This document shows, in pieces, positions 26,784 to 35,445 of a DNA stretch of 57,959 bases. Within the stretch, counting starts at the first letter, position 1; each line of letters starts with the position of its first letter. Both the position numbers and the translations under genes were made by a program. The DNA comes from Halanaerobiales bacterium (GTDB lineage: Bacteria; Bacillota; Halanaerobiia; Halanaerobiales; DTU029). Below the pieces are notes generated by a model. The model was not told where the DNA came from, made no database searches, and saw nothing but the letters and a program-made list of their open reading frames with translations. The stretch covers positions 1-57,959 of the forward strand of contig JAKSCG010000053.1 of assembly GCA_022360715.1 (NCBI GenBank), given 5' to 3'.

Positions 26784-29453
26784 TTAAATGCCTCCTAAAC
26801 TGTCAAGATATTGGATTAAACTATTTAACAGTATTGTCCCAATTGGCTGGTGATTATATTGTTTTTCCAGTTTCAAAGTAGAAACAACTAAATACCCTTG
26901 TCCCATTTTTAATAATAAAGTTGATGCAGCTAATTTCCCGATCCAGCCGGCAAATATACCGGATATAATTCTTTGATAACCGAGATCATCCAGATTATTG
27001 ATCACATATGAAGCATATAAATCAGCCAACTCCCAACCGGACATTTTATTAAGTGGTACCTGTTTAAAGAGCGTATTGTCGATAAAATTAAATGTTGCTG
27101 CCCGGACCCAGCTTTCTCCGTCCGGTAGCTTTTCAAAGTTGAATCCACCCTTTTCCAGAATACTACTACCTTTTTCGGCCAGGAATAAGGTTTTTCCGCC
27201 CCGGCGTGTATCATTAATAATTTTTTGATTCAAATTACCTGTTAAACAAACCCTGCCGCTCCTGGAGTGAGCTGGCCCTGAATCTACTATATATCCGTTA
27301 GCAATTAACTTTTTTTTGAATTCATTGGATAAGTTGGCAGTAACGATTCTGTTGCCGGAAACCATTACCTGAGCAGTCGGAGTAATTGTTATCTCCTCAC
27401 TGTTTCTGGCTATCTCCTTTCCATCTTTAAGTAAACCATACTTAAAATTATAGTCTTTCGACTGATTAAGGTCCGGTAACTTAAATACTATCTGATCATT
27501 AACCCTGGTAACAGAATAAGACTTTACACTGACATCTATTGAACCTTTAATCCCTGTCCCGGCCAGTTCCCATTTTAGAATACCATTAAAGGTTAGACCG
27601 GTATTATTTACAATATAGGGAACAGCCCTAAATAGATCCTTAGTCCATAAGTTATGTTTTTCCAGATCAAGCATCACATTTACAGCCTCATTAAAGCGAT
27701 TAACTTGATCGGAAAAAGACTTAAATTCACGGTTATATTTGAGAAAACCATTGGTTTCCCACTCAATATCACTTAGTTCAGTAACTACATACCCGGCGAT
27801 ATCAGCTCTTTTGCGAATCTCCTCAATAAGATACTTAACTCCTCTATGTTCCCTGTCCTGGCTGGCCAGGGCCAGTTGATTAAAGTCCGAAAAAATCCTG
27901 TCCAATTGATATTTTTTGAAATTTTTAAGGGCCGTGCCAGGGAGCTTAAAATCTTCCCCCCAATGCCCTTGATTCTCTTTAAACCAATAGGGATATTCAC
28001 CAGTCCTAACACCATCCAGCTCAGGCAAACCCCACATCCCAAACTCAGAGATCATGATTGGCTCATTTTGGGCGGTATAACCATCTACAAAATTCTGATC
28101 GGACCGGGCTATAACGTACTGTTCAAGGTCCTGCCGCCACTCCTGATAATTCTCAGGAATAGCAAAATATCTGTGATAATCGTTAATATCTGTCTTAATA
28201 TGGGACCATCCTGAGTTGTCACAGAGCAGCCTACTGCTATCCAGGTCTTTAGCATATTGATAGAAATCCTTAAGCCAATCCTGCATCTCTTTATTATCCC
28301 GCAACTTCCCTTCTAAACCCCATTCTTCGTTATAGATACCCCAGATAATTATTGAGGGATGATTGTAATCCCTGTTTACCATGGCGGTATATTCTTTTTT
28401 AAAGCGTTCTCTGGCTTGTGGTGTCCACCTGGTATAATTTGCCGGTTCAGCCCAAATCAGTAATCCCAATTTATCGGCCCACTCAAGGTACCTGGGGTCT
28501 TCAGTTTTAATATGTTTGCGGAGTAAATTAAAACCCATCTCCTTGGCCTTTTTTATTTCATCAATAATCATATCCTTACTTTTGGCCCGGTAGATCGTTT
28601 CCGGCCAAAAAGCCTGATCAAGTGCCCCCCGGATATATAGGGGTTTATTATTTAAATAGATCCTCCCATCCCTGGTTTCAACCTTTCTCATTCCGAAATA
28701 GCTTGCAAACTGATCAACGACCCTCTCCCCATCCTTTAAGGATATTTCTAGATTATAAAGATAGGGATTTTCCGGTTCCCATAGTTTACATTGAGGCAGA
28801 GATACCAGATAATCATCATCCGGGTGGAGCATAAATTTTTGAGAGAGCGGGTCTTCTCCCTTAGCAAAAATCTTAATATCTAAAACAGGATTTTTAACTC
28901 GGTCGGCTGAATTTAGCTTTATCTTAAAACCGACCTGTTCTAGATCAACCTCTGGTCTAATTAAGACATTTTCGATAAAACTAGCTCCATATTTCACCAG
29001 AGAAACATCCTGCCAGATCCCGCTGGCCCTGGTATACCAGCTCCCCTGTTTGCCATGAGGTATTTCCTCATTATTGGCCGGGTCATATACCCTGACCACC
29101 AGGATATGCTCTTTTTCTGTTAATAATTCGGTTATTTCAAATCCAAAAGGGGTGTATCCCCCCTCATGTGAACCTAAATACTTTCCGTTAAGCCAAAGAT
29201 CAGCTAAATAATCTACTGCCTCTAATTTAATAAAGATCCGATCATTTTCTTTATGCTCAAAAGTAAACTCTTTGCTATACCAGGCATAACCGGTGTACTT
29301 GACTAAATCATGATTATATGACTGCCAGACAGCAGGTACATCTACCAACTGACCGGTAAATCCCTTTCGATGCCATTGTTCTGATTCCCCAATGCCTTTT
29401 GGATCAGTTCTAAAATTCCAGCTGCCGTTTAAATTCAAAATCTTCTTGCCCAC
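26784..29453 (-). CDS. GH2 glycoside hydrolase (beta-glucuronidase/galactosidase type)
   Basis: About 889 residues. Sugar-binding domain (LNLNGSWNFRTDP; YAWYSKEF; WLNGKYLGSHEGGYTPF), immunoglobulin-like domain and a TIM barrel with the acid/base Glu in GIYNEEW (about residue 378) and the nucleophile Glu in MISEFGMWG (about residue 472), then about 300 further residues without a recognised domain. No signal peptide, so it probably acts in the cytoplasm on imported glycosides. The GTG at 29453 is preferred because AAGGAG lies 8 bases upstream; the TTG at 29459 is too close. Exact substrate (glucuronide, galactoside or arabinoside) cannot be read from the sequence. Confidence 0.9.
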   Translation of the reverse strand: MGKKILNLNGSWNFRTDPKGIGESEQWHRKGFTGQLVDVPAVWQSYNHDLVKYTGYAWYSKEFTFEHKENDRIFIKLEAVDYLADLWLNGKYLGSHEGGYTPFGFEITELLTEKEHILVVRVYDPANNEEIPHGKQGSWYTRASGIWQDVSLVKYGASFIENVLIRPEVDLEQVGFKIKLNSADRVKNPVLDIKIFAKGEDPLSQKFMLHPDDDYLVSLPQCKLWEPENPYLYNLEISLKDGERVVDQFASYFGMRKVETRDGRIYLNNKPLYIRGALDQAFWPETIYRAKSKDMIIDEIKKAKEMGFNLLRKHIKTEDPRYLEWADKLGLLIWAEPANYTRWTPQARERFKKEYTAMVNRDYNHPSIIIWGIYNEEWGLEGKLRDNKEMQDWLKDFYQYAKDLDSSRLLCDNSGWSHIKTDINDYHRYFAIPENYQEWRQDLEQYVIARSDQNFVDGYTAQNEPIMISEFGMWGLPELDGVRTGEYPYWFKENQGHWGEDFKLPGTALKNFKKYQLDRIFSDFNQLALASQDREHRGVKYLIEEIRKRADIAGYVVTELSDIEWETNGFLKYNREFKSFSDQVNRFNEAVNVMLDLEKHNLWTKDLFRAVPYIVNNTGLTFNGILKWELAGTGIKGSIDVSVKSYSVTRVNDQIVFKLPDLNQSKDYNFKYGLLKDGKEIARNSEEITITPTAQVMVSGNRIVTANLSNEFKKKLIANGYIVDSGPAHSRSGRVCLTGNLNQKIINDTRRGGKTLFLAEKGSSILEKGGFNFEKLPDGESWVRAATFNFIDNTLFKQVPLNKMSGWELADLYASYVINNLDDLGYQRIISGIFAGWIGKLAASTLLLKMGQGYLVVSTLKLEKQYNHQPIGTILLNSLIQYLDSLGGI

Positions 29454-29539
29454 TTCCAACTCTCCTTTTTCCTCATATCGTGATATTTTTCTATAATTTA
29501 TTTTAATATAATTATTAAAGTATATTTTAAAGATTTCGC

Positions 29540-30370
29540 TTATCCCTTGATACCTGTTAAAGAAATTCCCCGTACAAAATAGCGCTGAGCAAAAGCAAAG
29601 ACTATGATAACAGGTATTGCCGATAAAAAGGCTCCGGCCATTAACTTACCATGTTCAATAATATAATAACCTTGCAGTAGGGATAAACCGGGGGTAAGTG
29701 GCCTCATCTCAGCTGAATTAGTCACAATTAAAGGCCAGAGAAACGCATTCCAGGACCCTAAAAAAGTAAAGAGCCCCAGGGTGATTAAAGCTGGTTTCGC
29801 TAATGGTAATATTATTTGATAAAAAATCTGAAACTTATTGCACCCATCTATATATGCCGATTCCTCAAGTTCTTTCGGTATCCCTTTAAAAAACTGCCTT
29901 AACAAAAATACCCCAAAAACTGAAGCAGCCGCAGGGAAAATCATGGCATAATAGGTATCGATCCAACCAAAAGAATCTACAATTATATAATTGGGGATTA
30001 AGTTAGTTACCGGCGGAACCATCATAGTAGTCATCAGCAACCAGAACAATAGCTTCCTCCCTTTAAATTCTAACCGCGCATAAGCATAAGCTGCCAGTGC
30101 ATCAATAAACACCACTAAAATCGTTGTAGCAGTTGCAATCAAAATACTGTTAAAAAACCAACGGAAAATAGGTGTTCTCGCTGAATTATTAAATATTTCA
30201 CGATAATTCTCTCCGGTAAATGTTTCAGGGATAATACTTATCGGCCATTCGATTGTCTGTGACTCCGGTTTAAGCGAGGTCGACAGCATCCATATGATCG
30301 GTATAATCCAGCCAACAGACAGTAAAAAAGTTAAAAATAATAACAGGTAACTCTTTAGCTTTGCCTTAAT
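29540..30370 (-). CDS. CUT1 sugar ABC transporter permease (MalG type), probable ATT start
   Basis: Inner-membrane permease with six helices and the EAA loop EESAYIDGCNKFQIFYQIIL. From the first ATG (30289) the protein would lack its first transmembrane helix. The same frame is open upstream to the stop of the preceding permease and encodes AIKAKLKSYLLLFLTFLLSV then GWIIPIIWMLSTSLKPE, the normal MalG N-terminus, but contains no ATG, GTG or TTG. An ATT at 30370 lies exactly 7 bases after GGAGGGG and gives 276 residues, the usual MalG length. An AUU start is therefore inferred. Second permease of the sugar operon. Confidence 0.88.
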   Translation of the reverse strand: MKAKLKSYLLLFLTFLLSVGWIIPIIWMLSTSLKPESQTIEWPISIIPETFTGENYREIFNNSARTPIFRWFFNSILIATATTILVVFIDALAAYAYARLEFKGRKLLFWLLMTTMMVPPVTNLIPNYIIVDSFGWIDTYYAMIFPAAASVFGVFLLRQFFKGIPKELEESAYIDGCNKFQIFYQIILPLAKPALITLGLFTFLGSWNAFLWPLIVTNSAEMRPLTPGLSLLQGYYIIEHGKLMAGAFLSAIPVIIVFAFAQRYFVRGISLTGIKG

Positions 30371-30385
30371 TGCTAATCCCCTCCT

Positions 30386-31273
30386 TTAATATTCGACATC
30401 GGAAGACAATAATCTAAATTGAAAAATACTAATTACAATAATAAAAACTGAGACAATCAGGGCCATTGCCGCGGCATTACCGAAACGGTAATTGGAAAAG
30501 GCTTCTTCCTGAATATACATGATCGCCACCTGGGTGTCGCGTCCTGGTCCGCCACGTGTCATCATATATGGCTGGCCAAAAACATTGAAGGAAGCAATTG
30601 TGGTCATAACGGTTACGAAAAGCGTGGTCGGTTTTAAAGAAGGCAATGTTATAGACCAAAAACGCTGCCAGGCATTAGCCCCGTCTATTTTGGCGGCTTC
30701 ATAAAGATGTTCGGCGATATCCTGTAATCCGGCCAAAAAAAGTAACATGTTCTGGCCGACCGTCCACCATACAGTAACAACAACTAAAGAAACCCAGGCC
30801 CATTCAGTTGTCGATAGCCAGGCAATAGGGGTATATCCGCCAAGACTTAAAATATAGTTAATTAGCCCGCTCTGTGTATCAAGGAGCCAATTCCACATCA
30901 ACGTAACACTGGTAATAGAAAGGACGACCGGTGTATAAAAGATACATCTAAACAGGCCTTTAAACTTTAAATTTTGATTAATCAGGAGAGCCAATAGTAA
31001 CCCTGTAATAACCAAAAAAGGCAAACTAAAAACAACAAACTTAAGGGTATTACCCAATGAATTCCAAAAATATTCGTATTGTATGGTAGTACTGTCAAAT
31101 ATTTTAGCGAAATTACCGAATCCAATAAACGGTTTCTCCCAATCCAGCAATTCCCAGCGATGCATGCTTATATATATTCCAAAAAAAACCGGGAAAGCCA
31201 AAAAGACCGCGAAAAACCCTAGATGGGGAAGAATAAAGAAATAAGGTGTTATTTGTTCAAATTTTAGCTTCAT
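30386..31273 (-). CDS. CUT1 sugar ABC transporter permease (MalF/UgpA type)
   Basis: 295 residues with six helices, an N-terminal YFFILPHLGFFAVFLAFPVF and the EAA loop YEAAKIDGANAWQRFWSITL that contacts the ATPase. ATG behind GGAGAG. It works with the binding protein upstream and the MalG-type permease downstream to import an oligosaccharide. No ATPase gene is in the operon, so a shared MsmX/UgpC-type ATPase encoded elsewhere is expected. Confidence 0.94.
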   Translation of the reverse strand: MKLKFEQITPYFFILPHLGFFAVFLAFPVFFGIYISMHRWELLDWEKPFIGFGNFAKIFDSTTIQYEYFWNSLGNTLKFVVFSLPFLVITGLLLALLINQNLKFKGLFRCIFYTPVVLSITSVTLMWNWLLDTQSGLINYILSLGGYTPIAWLSTTEWAWVSLVVVTVWWTVGQNMLLFLAGLQDIAEHLYEAAKIDGANAWQRFWSITLPSLKPTTLFVTVMTTIASFNVFGQPYMMTRGGPGRDTQVAIMYIQEEAFSNYRFGNAAAMALIVSVFIIVISIFQFRLLSSDVEY

Positions 31274-31339
31274 CAGCTCTCTCCATTCTTAGAAATTGAG
31301 GAGGAGTTAGCCCTCCTCCTCAATAATTCGCATTAATGC

Positions 31340-32599
31340 TTAATCATGATAGGCATCAAGTGCTTTTTGCGCCCTTTTTGCCGCATCCCTTAAGGCTTCT
31401 TCCGGGGTTTTTTTGCCCAGAATCGCTAAATTGCTTTCCTGATGTAATGGAGTAATAATTTCATTTAAAGCAGGATGCAGTGGCGGGAATACTAAATAGG
31501 CTATTTTTTCGGCAATAGCAGCTTGATGCTCTAAACGCTGAAAGTCTTCACTCTCTCTTACCGAGTTAAGGGCAGGAATCTGTCCAAAAGTTGCCCATTC
31601 AGCACTATTATTAGAAATGTATTTAATAAATTTTAAAGCGGCATCTCTTTTTTCTTGATCATGGTAGCGCTGACGAAAAATCACAAAATTATGGGAACCG
31701 CCGGTGACTGCCATTTGGTTGCCTAGTCTGGGCACAGGGTATGACATAAAGTTCAAACCTTCCTGTGCTTTAAACCCATTGATCATCCAGATCCCATTAA
31801 AATGCATCGCTAATTTACCCTGCCTGAATAGAGTCACTTCCCCATCTTGTTGAATATTCCTGGGAGAAACTTGATCTTTATAAATCAAATCTACGACAAA
31901 TTGTAAAGCTTCAATAGCAGCCGGACTATCATAAGTGACTTCGGTCACATCTTGATTAGTATATTTCCCTCCATATTGATGAATTAAAGTAGGAACGATA
32001 AACTGCGGTCCGGGCCAACTCCCGGGGATAGCCGTACCCCACTGGTCAATCTTGCCGTCGCCATTAGTATCTTTGGTTAGGGTTTTGGCAACTTCTAAAA
32101 ATTCTCCTTTAGTTTTCGGTGGATCCTCCGGGTCTAATCCGGCTTCCCGGAATAAATCTTTATTAATATATAATGCTAATGGGTGCATATCAAGGGGAAT
32201 TCCATAACGTTCTCCTTGATAAATACCTGCTTTCCACACTGCATCAATAAAGTTATCTGCACTCCAACCTAAATCAGTGATAACATCATTTAAAGAGACC
32301 AGTACCCCTTTGCCGGCAAATTCCGGTAAGCGATCTACATGCATAATCCCAACCTCAGGTGCTTTCCCGCTTGCAATAGAGGTGACTATCTTTTGATAAT
32401 ACTCACCCCAGCCAATCACCTGCATATTTACTTTAATTTTACCGGCATGGAGCTGATTAAACTGATCTACCATTTTAGCCATACCCTTACCGTCAGGTCC
32501 TGTAAAGCCATTCCAGAAGTTAATTTCTACTGCCGCTACTGAACTCGCTAATACCACTACCAATAAAAATGTAAGCCAAAACACCTTACTTTTCATCAA
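31340..32599 (-). CDS. sugar ABC transporter substrate-binding protein (family 1)
   Basis: 419 residues, the binding protein for the two permeases downstream. Signal peptide MMKSKVFWLTFLLVVVLASS ending VAA before VEINFWNGF; there is no lipobox Cys, so the mature protein should be soluble. That suits a periplasm with an outer membrane rather than a monoderm cell. Typical cluster stretches are IGWGEYYQKIVTSIASGKAP, EVGIMHVDRLPEFAGKG, YGIPLDMHPLALYINKDLF and the C-terminal KTPEEALRDAAKRAQKAL. Probably transcribed from the sigma-H-type promoter at 32714-32740. Confidence 0.93.
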   Translation of the reverse strand: MMKSKVFWLTFLLVVVLASSVAAVEINFWNGFTGPDGKGMAKMVDQFNQLHAGKIKVNMQVIGWGEYYQKIVTSIASGKAPEVGIMHVDRLPEFAGKGVLVSLNDVITDLGWSADNFIDAVWKAGIYQGERYGIPLDMHPLALYINKDLFREAGLDPEDPPKTKGEFLEVAKTLTKDTNGDGKIDQWGTAIPGSWPGPQFIVPTLIHQYGGKYTNQDVTEVTYDSPAAIEALQFVVDLIYKDQVSPRNIQQDGEVTLFRQGKLAMHFNGIWMINGFKAQEGLNFMSYPVPRLGNQMAVTGGSHNFVIFRQRYHDQEKRDAALKFIKYISNNSAEWATFGQIPALNSVRESEDFQRLEHQAAIAEKIAYLVFPPLHPALNEIITPLHQESNLAILGKKTPEEALRDAAKRAQKALDAYHD

Positions 32600-32713
32600 A
32601 AACCCTCCTTTAGTTTTGATTTGTTTAATATTTATTTGTTTGCTATAATAAAATTTAAAATAAATACCAAAAAAAAGATTGTCCGTAAAGGCTTTTATTA
32701 CTTGATATATTAT

Positions 32714-32740
32714 ATATTCTACCTTGATTAAATAAATCCT
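32714..32740 (-). promoter_or_regulatory. sigma-H-type promoter of the sugar operon
   Basis: Minus strand: AAAGGATTT (AGGATTT at 32740-32734), 14 bases, GAATAT (32719-32714) preceded by GTA. It lies in the 196-base gap between the regulator and the binding-protein gene and predicts a leader of about 105 bases. Confidence 0.6.
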
Positions 32741-32795
32741 TTTTTTATTTTAATTATTTTTCTTTTATTTTATATTTTTATTAGAGGCGCTATTC

Positions 32796-33728
32796 CTAGT
32801 CCTGATAATTATACCTTAATCGCATGATAATATCTTGTTCATAATTACCAAATTTACGTCCAAAAATATTTATTCCCCCCTTATTCCTGGCATCTTCTTT
32901 TATCCCGATTTTAACATCAATATATTCATTACCGATGATATCAAGGTGATCTACTGTCAAATCAGAGATCTTTTTCCCGTCAATATAGGAGGCTTCTTCA
33001 TTTACATACCATATTTTTAACAAACCATACTGGGTTTGATCATCATTCCACCAAACAGGATTTAATTTACCCTTAGTTTCTCCAAAGTCTGCGGGCGAAG
33101 TCCAGCTGCCTACTTCCTGTTCATTAATCCAGAGTGTTATATCAGAAGGCCAGTTTTTATTATAATGGGGAGCCTCTGAACAAATTTCCATACTAATTTC
33201 TATTTTTTGCAAAAAAGCATTCCCCGGTAAATTATTTGGAAACCTATATTGCACATATCCCTCCCGAAACCAAAGAAGTTGGGCATAAATGTGTTCAGGT
33301 TCTAAGAATGACCTGTTATCATCCAATATCCCAATATAGCCCTTTTCTGTTGCTATTCCACAGGTCGGAGAAACATTAAAATCCTTATAATTCCCAATCG
33401 GCATGGCAATTTCTATTATATTTCCGGATAATTCAAGGTTGGCCCCTGGGAAATTAATTAAAATACTGTCATAAGCACGACGACAAATCTTTTGCGAACC
33501 ATGGCTACCCGGTTGATATTCTGTTTCAATTAAACCCGCTTCCTCCAATTTCTTGATATTTACCGTCACCGATGGTGACGGCATCGCTAATTTCTCTGCT
33601 ATATCACTTAAATTCCTTTCATTTTTACTCAGTATATCTAATATCTGCATCCTCGCTTCAGATGCCAGTGCTTTCATCACCTTTAAAGCATCTGTGCTAT
33701 TTTTAACTTCTAAAACCTTTCCCCGCAC
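32796..33728 (-). CDS. ArsR-like regulator with a large C-terminal domain
   Basis: 310 residues. The first 90 or so form an ArsR-type winged helix (KVMKALASEARMQILDILSK, NLSDIAEKLAMPSPSVTVNI, KKLEEAGLIETEYQPGSHG). The remaining 220 residues (SGNIIEIAMPIGNYKDFNV; GYIGILDDNRSF; LTVDHLDIIGNEYIDVKIG) lack the metal-binding cysteines of classical ArsR and look beta-rich, so they probably sense a ligand such as the imported sugar. GTG start with a GAGGTG SD. It sits directly upstream of the sugar transport and hydrolase genes on the same strand and is the obvious candidate regulator. Confidence 0.82.
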   Translation of the reverse strand: MRGKVLEVKNSTDALKVMKALASEARMQILDILSKNERNLSDIAEKLAMPSPSVTVNIKKLEEAGLIETEYQPGSHGSQKICRRAYDSILINFPGANLELSGNIIEIAMPIGNYKDFNVSPTCGIATEKGYIGILDDNRSFLEPEHIYAQLLWFREGYVQYRFPNNLPGNAFLQKIEISMEICSEAPHYNKNWPSDITLWINEQEVGSWTSPADFGETKGKLNPVWWNDDQTQYGLLKIWYVNEEASYIDGKKISDLTVDHLDIIGNEYIDVKIGIKEDARNKGGINIFGRKFGNYEQDIIMRLRYNYQD

Positions 33729-33762
33729 AACCTACACCTCACATATAGTATTTTATTATTTT

Positions 33763-33791
33763 ATTTTAACAATTATTAAACTAAAAATCAA
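33763..33791 (-). promoter_or_regulatory. sigma-A promoter of the ArsR-like regulator
   Basis: Minus strand TTGATT (33791-33786), 17-base spacer, TAAAAT (33768-33763), about 35 bases before the GTG. Confidence 0.55.
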
Positions 33792-33832
33792 CTACAACTA
33801 TCGGCCATCAGCGAGCAAAACAAATAAAATAC

Positions 33833-33861
33833 TTTACCTCAGGAATATTTCATGTTATAAT
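33833..33861 (+). promoter_or_regulatory. sigma-A promoter of the tRNA-Pro gene
   Basis: TTTACC (33833-33838), 17 bases, TATAAT (33856-33861), with the tRNA 28 bases downstream. Confidence 0.65.
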
Positions 33862-33888
33862 ATGTAATGCAATATAATTTTATATTAT

Positions 33889-33965
<77 letters not shown>

Positions 33966-33976
33966 CCCTTTTAAAG

Positions 33977-34006
33977 AAAGCTCCCTGTTCGGGGGGCTTT
34001 TTTTCT
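33977..34006 (+). terminator. terminator of the tRNA-Pro gene
   Basis: Stem AAAGCTCCC / GGGGGCTTT (9 bp with one G-T pair; 33977-33985, 33992-34000), 6-base loop, followed by a T-run. Confidence 0.85.
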
Positions 34007-34125
34007 TGGCCTTGCCGAGACTGCCCCCGCATCTGTTGTGAAAAAAATATTGACAAGATTCACATTTTTATACGCTGCTTTTAATATAATAAGAATAGAT
34101 CTAAGGATAATTGCGGGTGTTTAAA

Positions 34126-34293
34126 ATGTTAACTAAAGTACTGTTAAGACAAACTAAAGACGGCTGGTTTATTGTCTTTGAAAAGATGGGGGTAGCCCTC
34201 CATCTGAAAGATGACATTGAATGGCAAAAAGCGATGCAAGTAACCAAGGCTATTGAAGATAATATCCAAGGGGTCTATCTTCAAGATAAATAA
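34126..34293 (+). CDS. 55-residue protein of unknown function
   Basis: Begins MLTKVLLRQTKDGWFIVFEK and contains MGVALHLKDDIEWQKAM. The ATG at 34126 has GGGTG 6 bases upstream; the upstream in-frame TTG at 34111 is less well placed. Looks like a compact mixed alpha/beta protein with no membrane segment and no recognised motif. Stands alone between the tRNA and the Cys-rich gene. It could be a genuine orphan small gene; protein-like composition and codon use favour it. Confidence 0.6.
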   Translation: MLTKVLLRQTKDGWFIVFEKMGVALHLKDDIEWQKAMQVTKAIEDNIQGVYLQDK

Positions 34294-34374
34294 GCTTTCT
34301 TTAATTAACAATCCTTCCTACTTCTCTCAAGTTTCAAGGATATAATGTAGAGATCATTAGCTAAGATGTTAATA

Positions 34375-34395
34375 TGTGGATATTTATGTGGATAA
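34375..34395. promoter_or_regulatory. pair of DnaA-box-like sequences
   Basis: TGTGGATAT (34375-34383) and TGTGGATAA (34387-34395) are tandem, 12 bases apart. The second is a perfect reverse complement of the TTATCCACA box and the first differs at one position. They lie in a 222-base AT-rich gap (34294-34515) that holds no gene; a 7-bp palindrome (ATTACAT-ATC-ATGTAAT) near 34467-34483 also lies there. A single box could be chance; a pair is more suggestive. Confidence 0.35.
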
Positions 34396-34515
34396 CTTTA
34401 ACTTAAGCCTTAAGCAACTTTAATCTTTTTAAAATCGGCTATTTTTTTGTAACACTTCACTCTTTAATTACATATCATGTAATGGTTAAAGTTGAAGAAA
34501 TGAGGAGGTGTTGCT

Positions 34516-34734
34516 ATGGCCGAAAAAAACAATGAAAAAAAGATTTATGAAAAAGACAAGACTACATATTCAACTAAGGAACCAGTAAGCAGAAAAAAAT
34601 GCCTTCCCTGTCCACCCCCAAAACCTAAACCGGTCTGTGCGGAAGAATGCGGAAAAATCATTATTGAAAATGGTACGGTTAATATTTATGTCAACTGCTG
34701 TAGTGATGATTGCTTTGATTTTAAAAACAAGTAA
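34516..34734 (+). CDS. small Cys/Pro-rich protein, unknown
   Basis: 72 residues, ATG 7-8 bases after GAGGAGG. A lysine-rich hydrophilic N-terminus, a Cys/Pro segment (CLPCPPPKPKPVCAEECG) and a C-terminal IYVNCCSDDCFDF; seven cysteines in all. No signal peptide. It could be a metal-binding or spore-coat-type cross-linked protein given the CotF-like genes elsewhere, but this is speculation. Terminator follows at once. Confidence 0.7.
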   Translation: MAEKNNEKKIYEKDKTTYSTKEPVSRKKCLPCPPPKPKPVCAEECGKIIIENGTVNIYVNCCSDDCFDFKNK

Positions 34735-34736
34735 AG

Positions 34737-34774
34737 CAAAACTGCTGACCATTGATGTCAGCAGCGCTTTTTTT
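34737..34774 (+). terminator. bidirectional terminator between convergent genes
   Basis: CTGCTGAC/GTCAGCAG 8-bp stem (34742-34749, 34757-34764) followed by CGCTTTTTTT on the plus strand and by TTTTGC on the minus strand. It can serve both the Cys-rich gene and the EndoIII-like gene. Confidence 0.75.
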
Positions 34775-35445
34775 CAGGCCAGTGGACAATCCTGGCAGTA
34801 TGGTCTCTTCTTCCGGCAATTTTCCTTAGCCAACCTGACAATTAAGGCATGGTATTGATTAAATCTTTTTACATCAGGGGATAGTGCTGCCATGATTCTT
34901 TCCTGCAAGTGGTGATAGGCGATATCTTCCGGTGTTTTAAGCAGGCGATGGAATAACCTTCTGGTATAGGCATCAATCACAAATATCGGATAGTGACCGG
35001 CATAGAGCAGAATTGAATCAGCCGTCTCCGGACCAATCCCGTAAACACCCAGCAGCTTTTTTCTTAAACCGGCCGGCAGTTGACTAAACATCGCGGTCAG
35101 ACTACCATCATACTCTTGATATAAAAAAGCAAGAAAGGCTTTTAGTTTCCTGGCCTTCATATTATAATAGCCGGAAGGTCTGATCAATTCGGCTAACTTT
35201 TTGTCGGCGACCCGGTTCATTGCCGCCTGATTTAATAGCCCCTCCCGGCGCAGGTTATCAATAGCCTTTTCCACATTACCCCAGTTAACGGACTGGGTTA
35301 AGATTGCTCCGACAATAGTTTCAAAGGGGGTTTCGGCCGGCCACCAGTTTTGTGGTCCAAAATAATCATCCAGATTAAGATAGACCTGGGCCAGGAGTTC
35401 AGGAAAAGGTAATCGGCCAAACCTTTTCTGACAGGGATACATCAA
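34774..35445 (-). CDS. endonuclease III-like HhH-GPD protein
   Basis: 223 residues of the HhH-GPD superfamily: FETIVGAILTQSVNW, the hairpin-helix LLGVYGIGPETADSILLYA and the catalytic Asp in FVIDAYTRRLFHR. Two departures from Nth are seen: the Lys of the catalytic GxGxKTA motif is Glu (GPETAD), which predicts a monofunctional glycosylase or altered activity, and the C-terminal cluster has only three cysteines (CRKKRPYCQDCPLA) because the protein stops before the fourth. The start (TTG 35445 or ATG 35442) overlaps the end of the flavoprotein gene. Substrate unknown. Confidence 0.85.
   Translation of the reverse strand: MMYPCQKRFGRLPFPELLAQVYLNLDDYFGPQNWWPAETPFETIVGAILTQSVNWGNVEKAIDNLRREGLLNQAAMNRVADKKLAELIRPSGYYNMKARKLKAFLAFLYQEYDGSLTAMFSQLPAGLRKKLLGVYGIGPETADSILLYAGHYPIFVIDAYTRRLFHRLLKTPEDIAYHHLQERIMAALSPDVKRFNQYHALIVRLAKENCRKKRPYCQDCPLA

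Noticed and set aside
34049-34110. TTGACA upstream of the 55-residue gene as a promoter
   Set aside because: No acceptable -10 at 16-18 bases; the nearby TATAAT is about 30 bases away.
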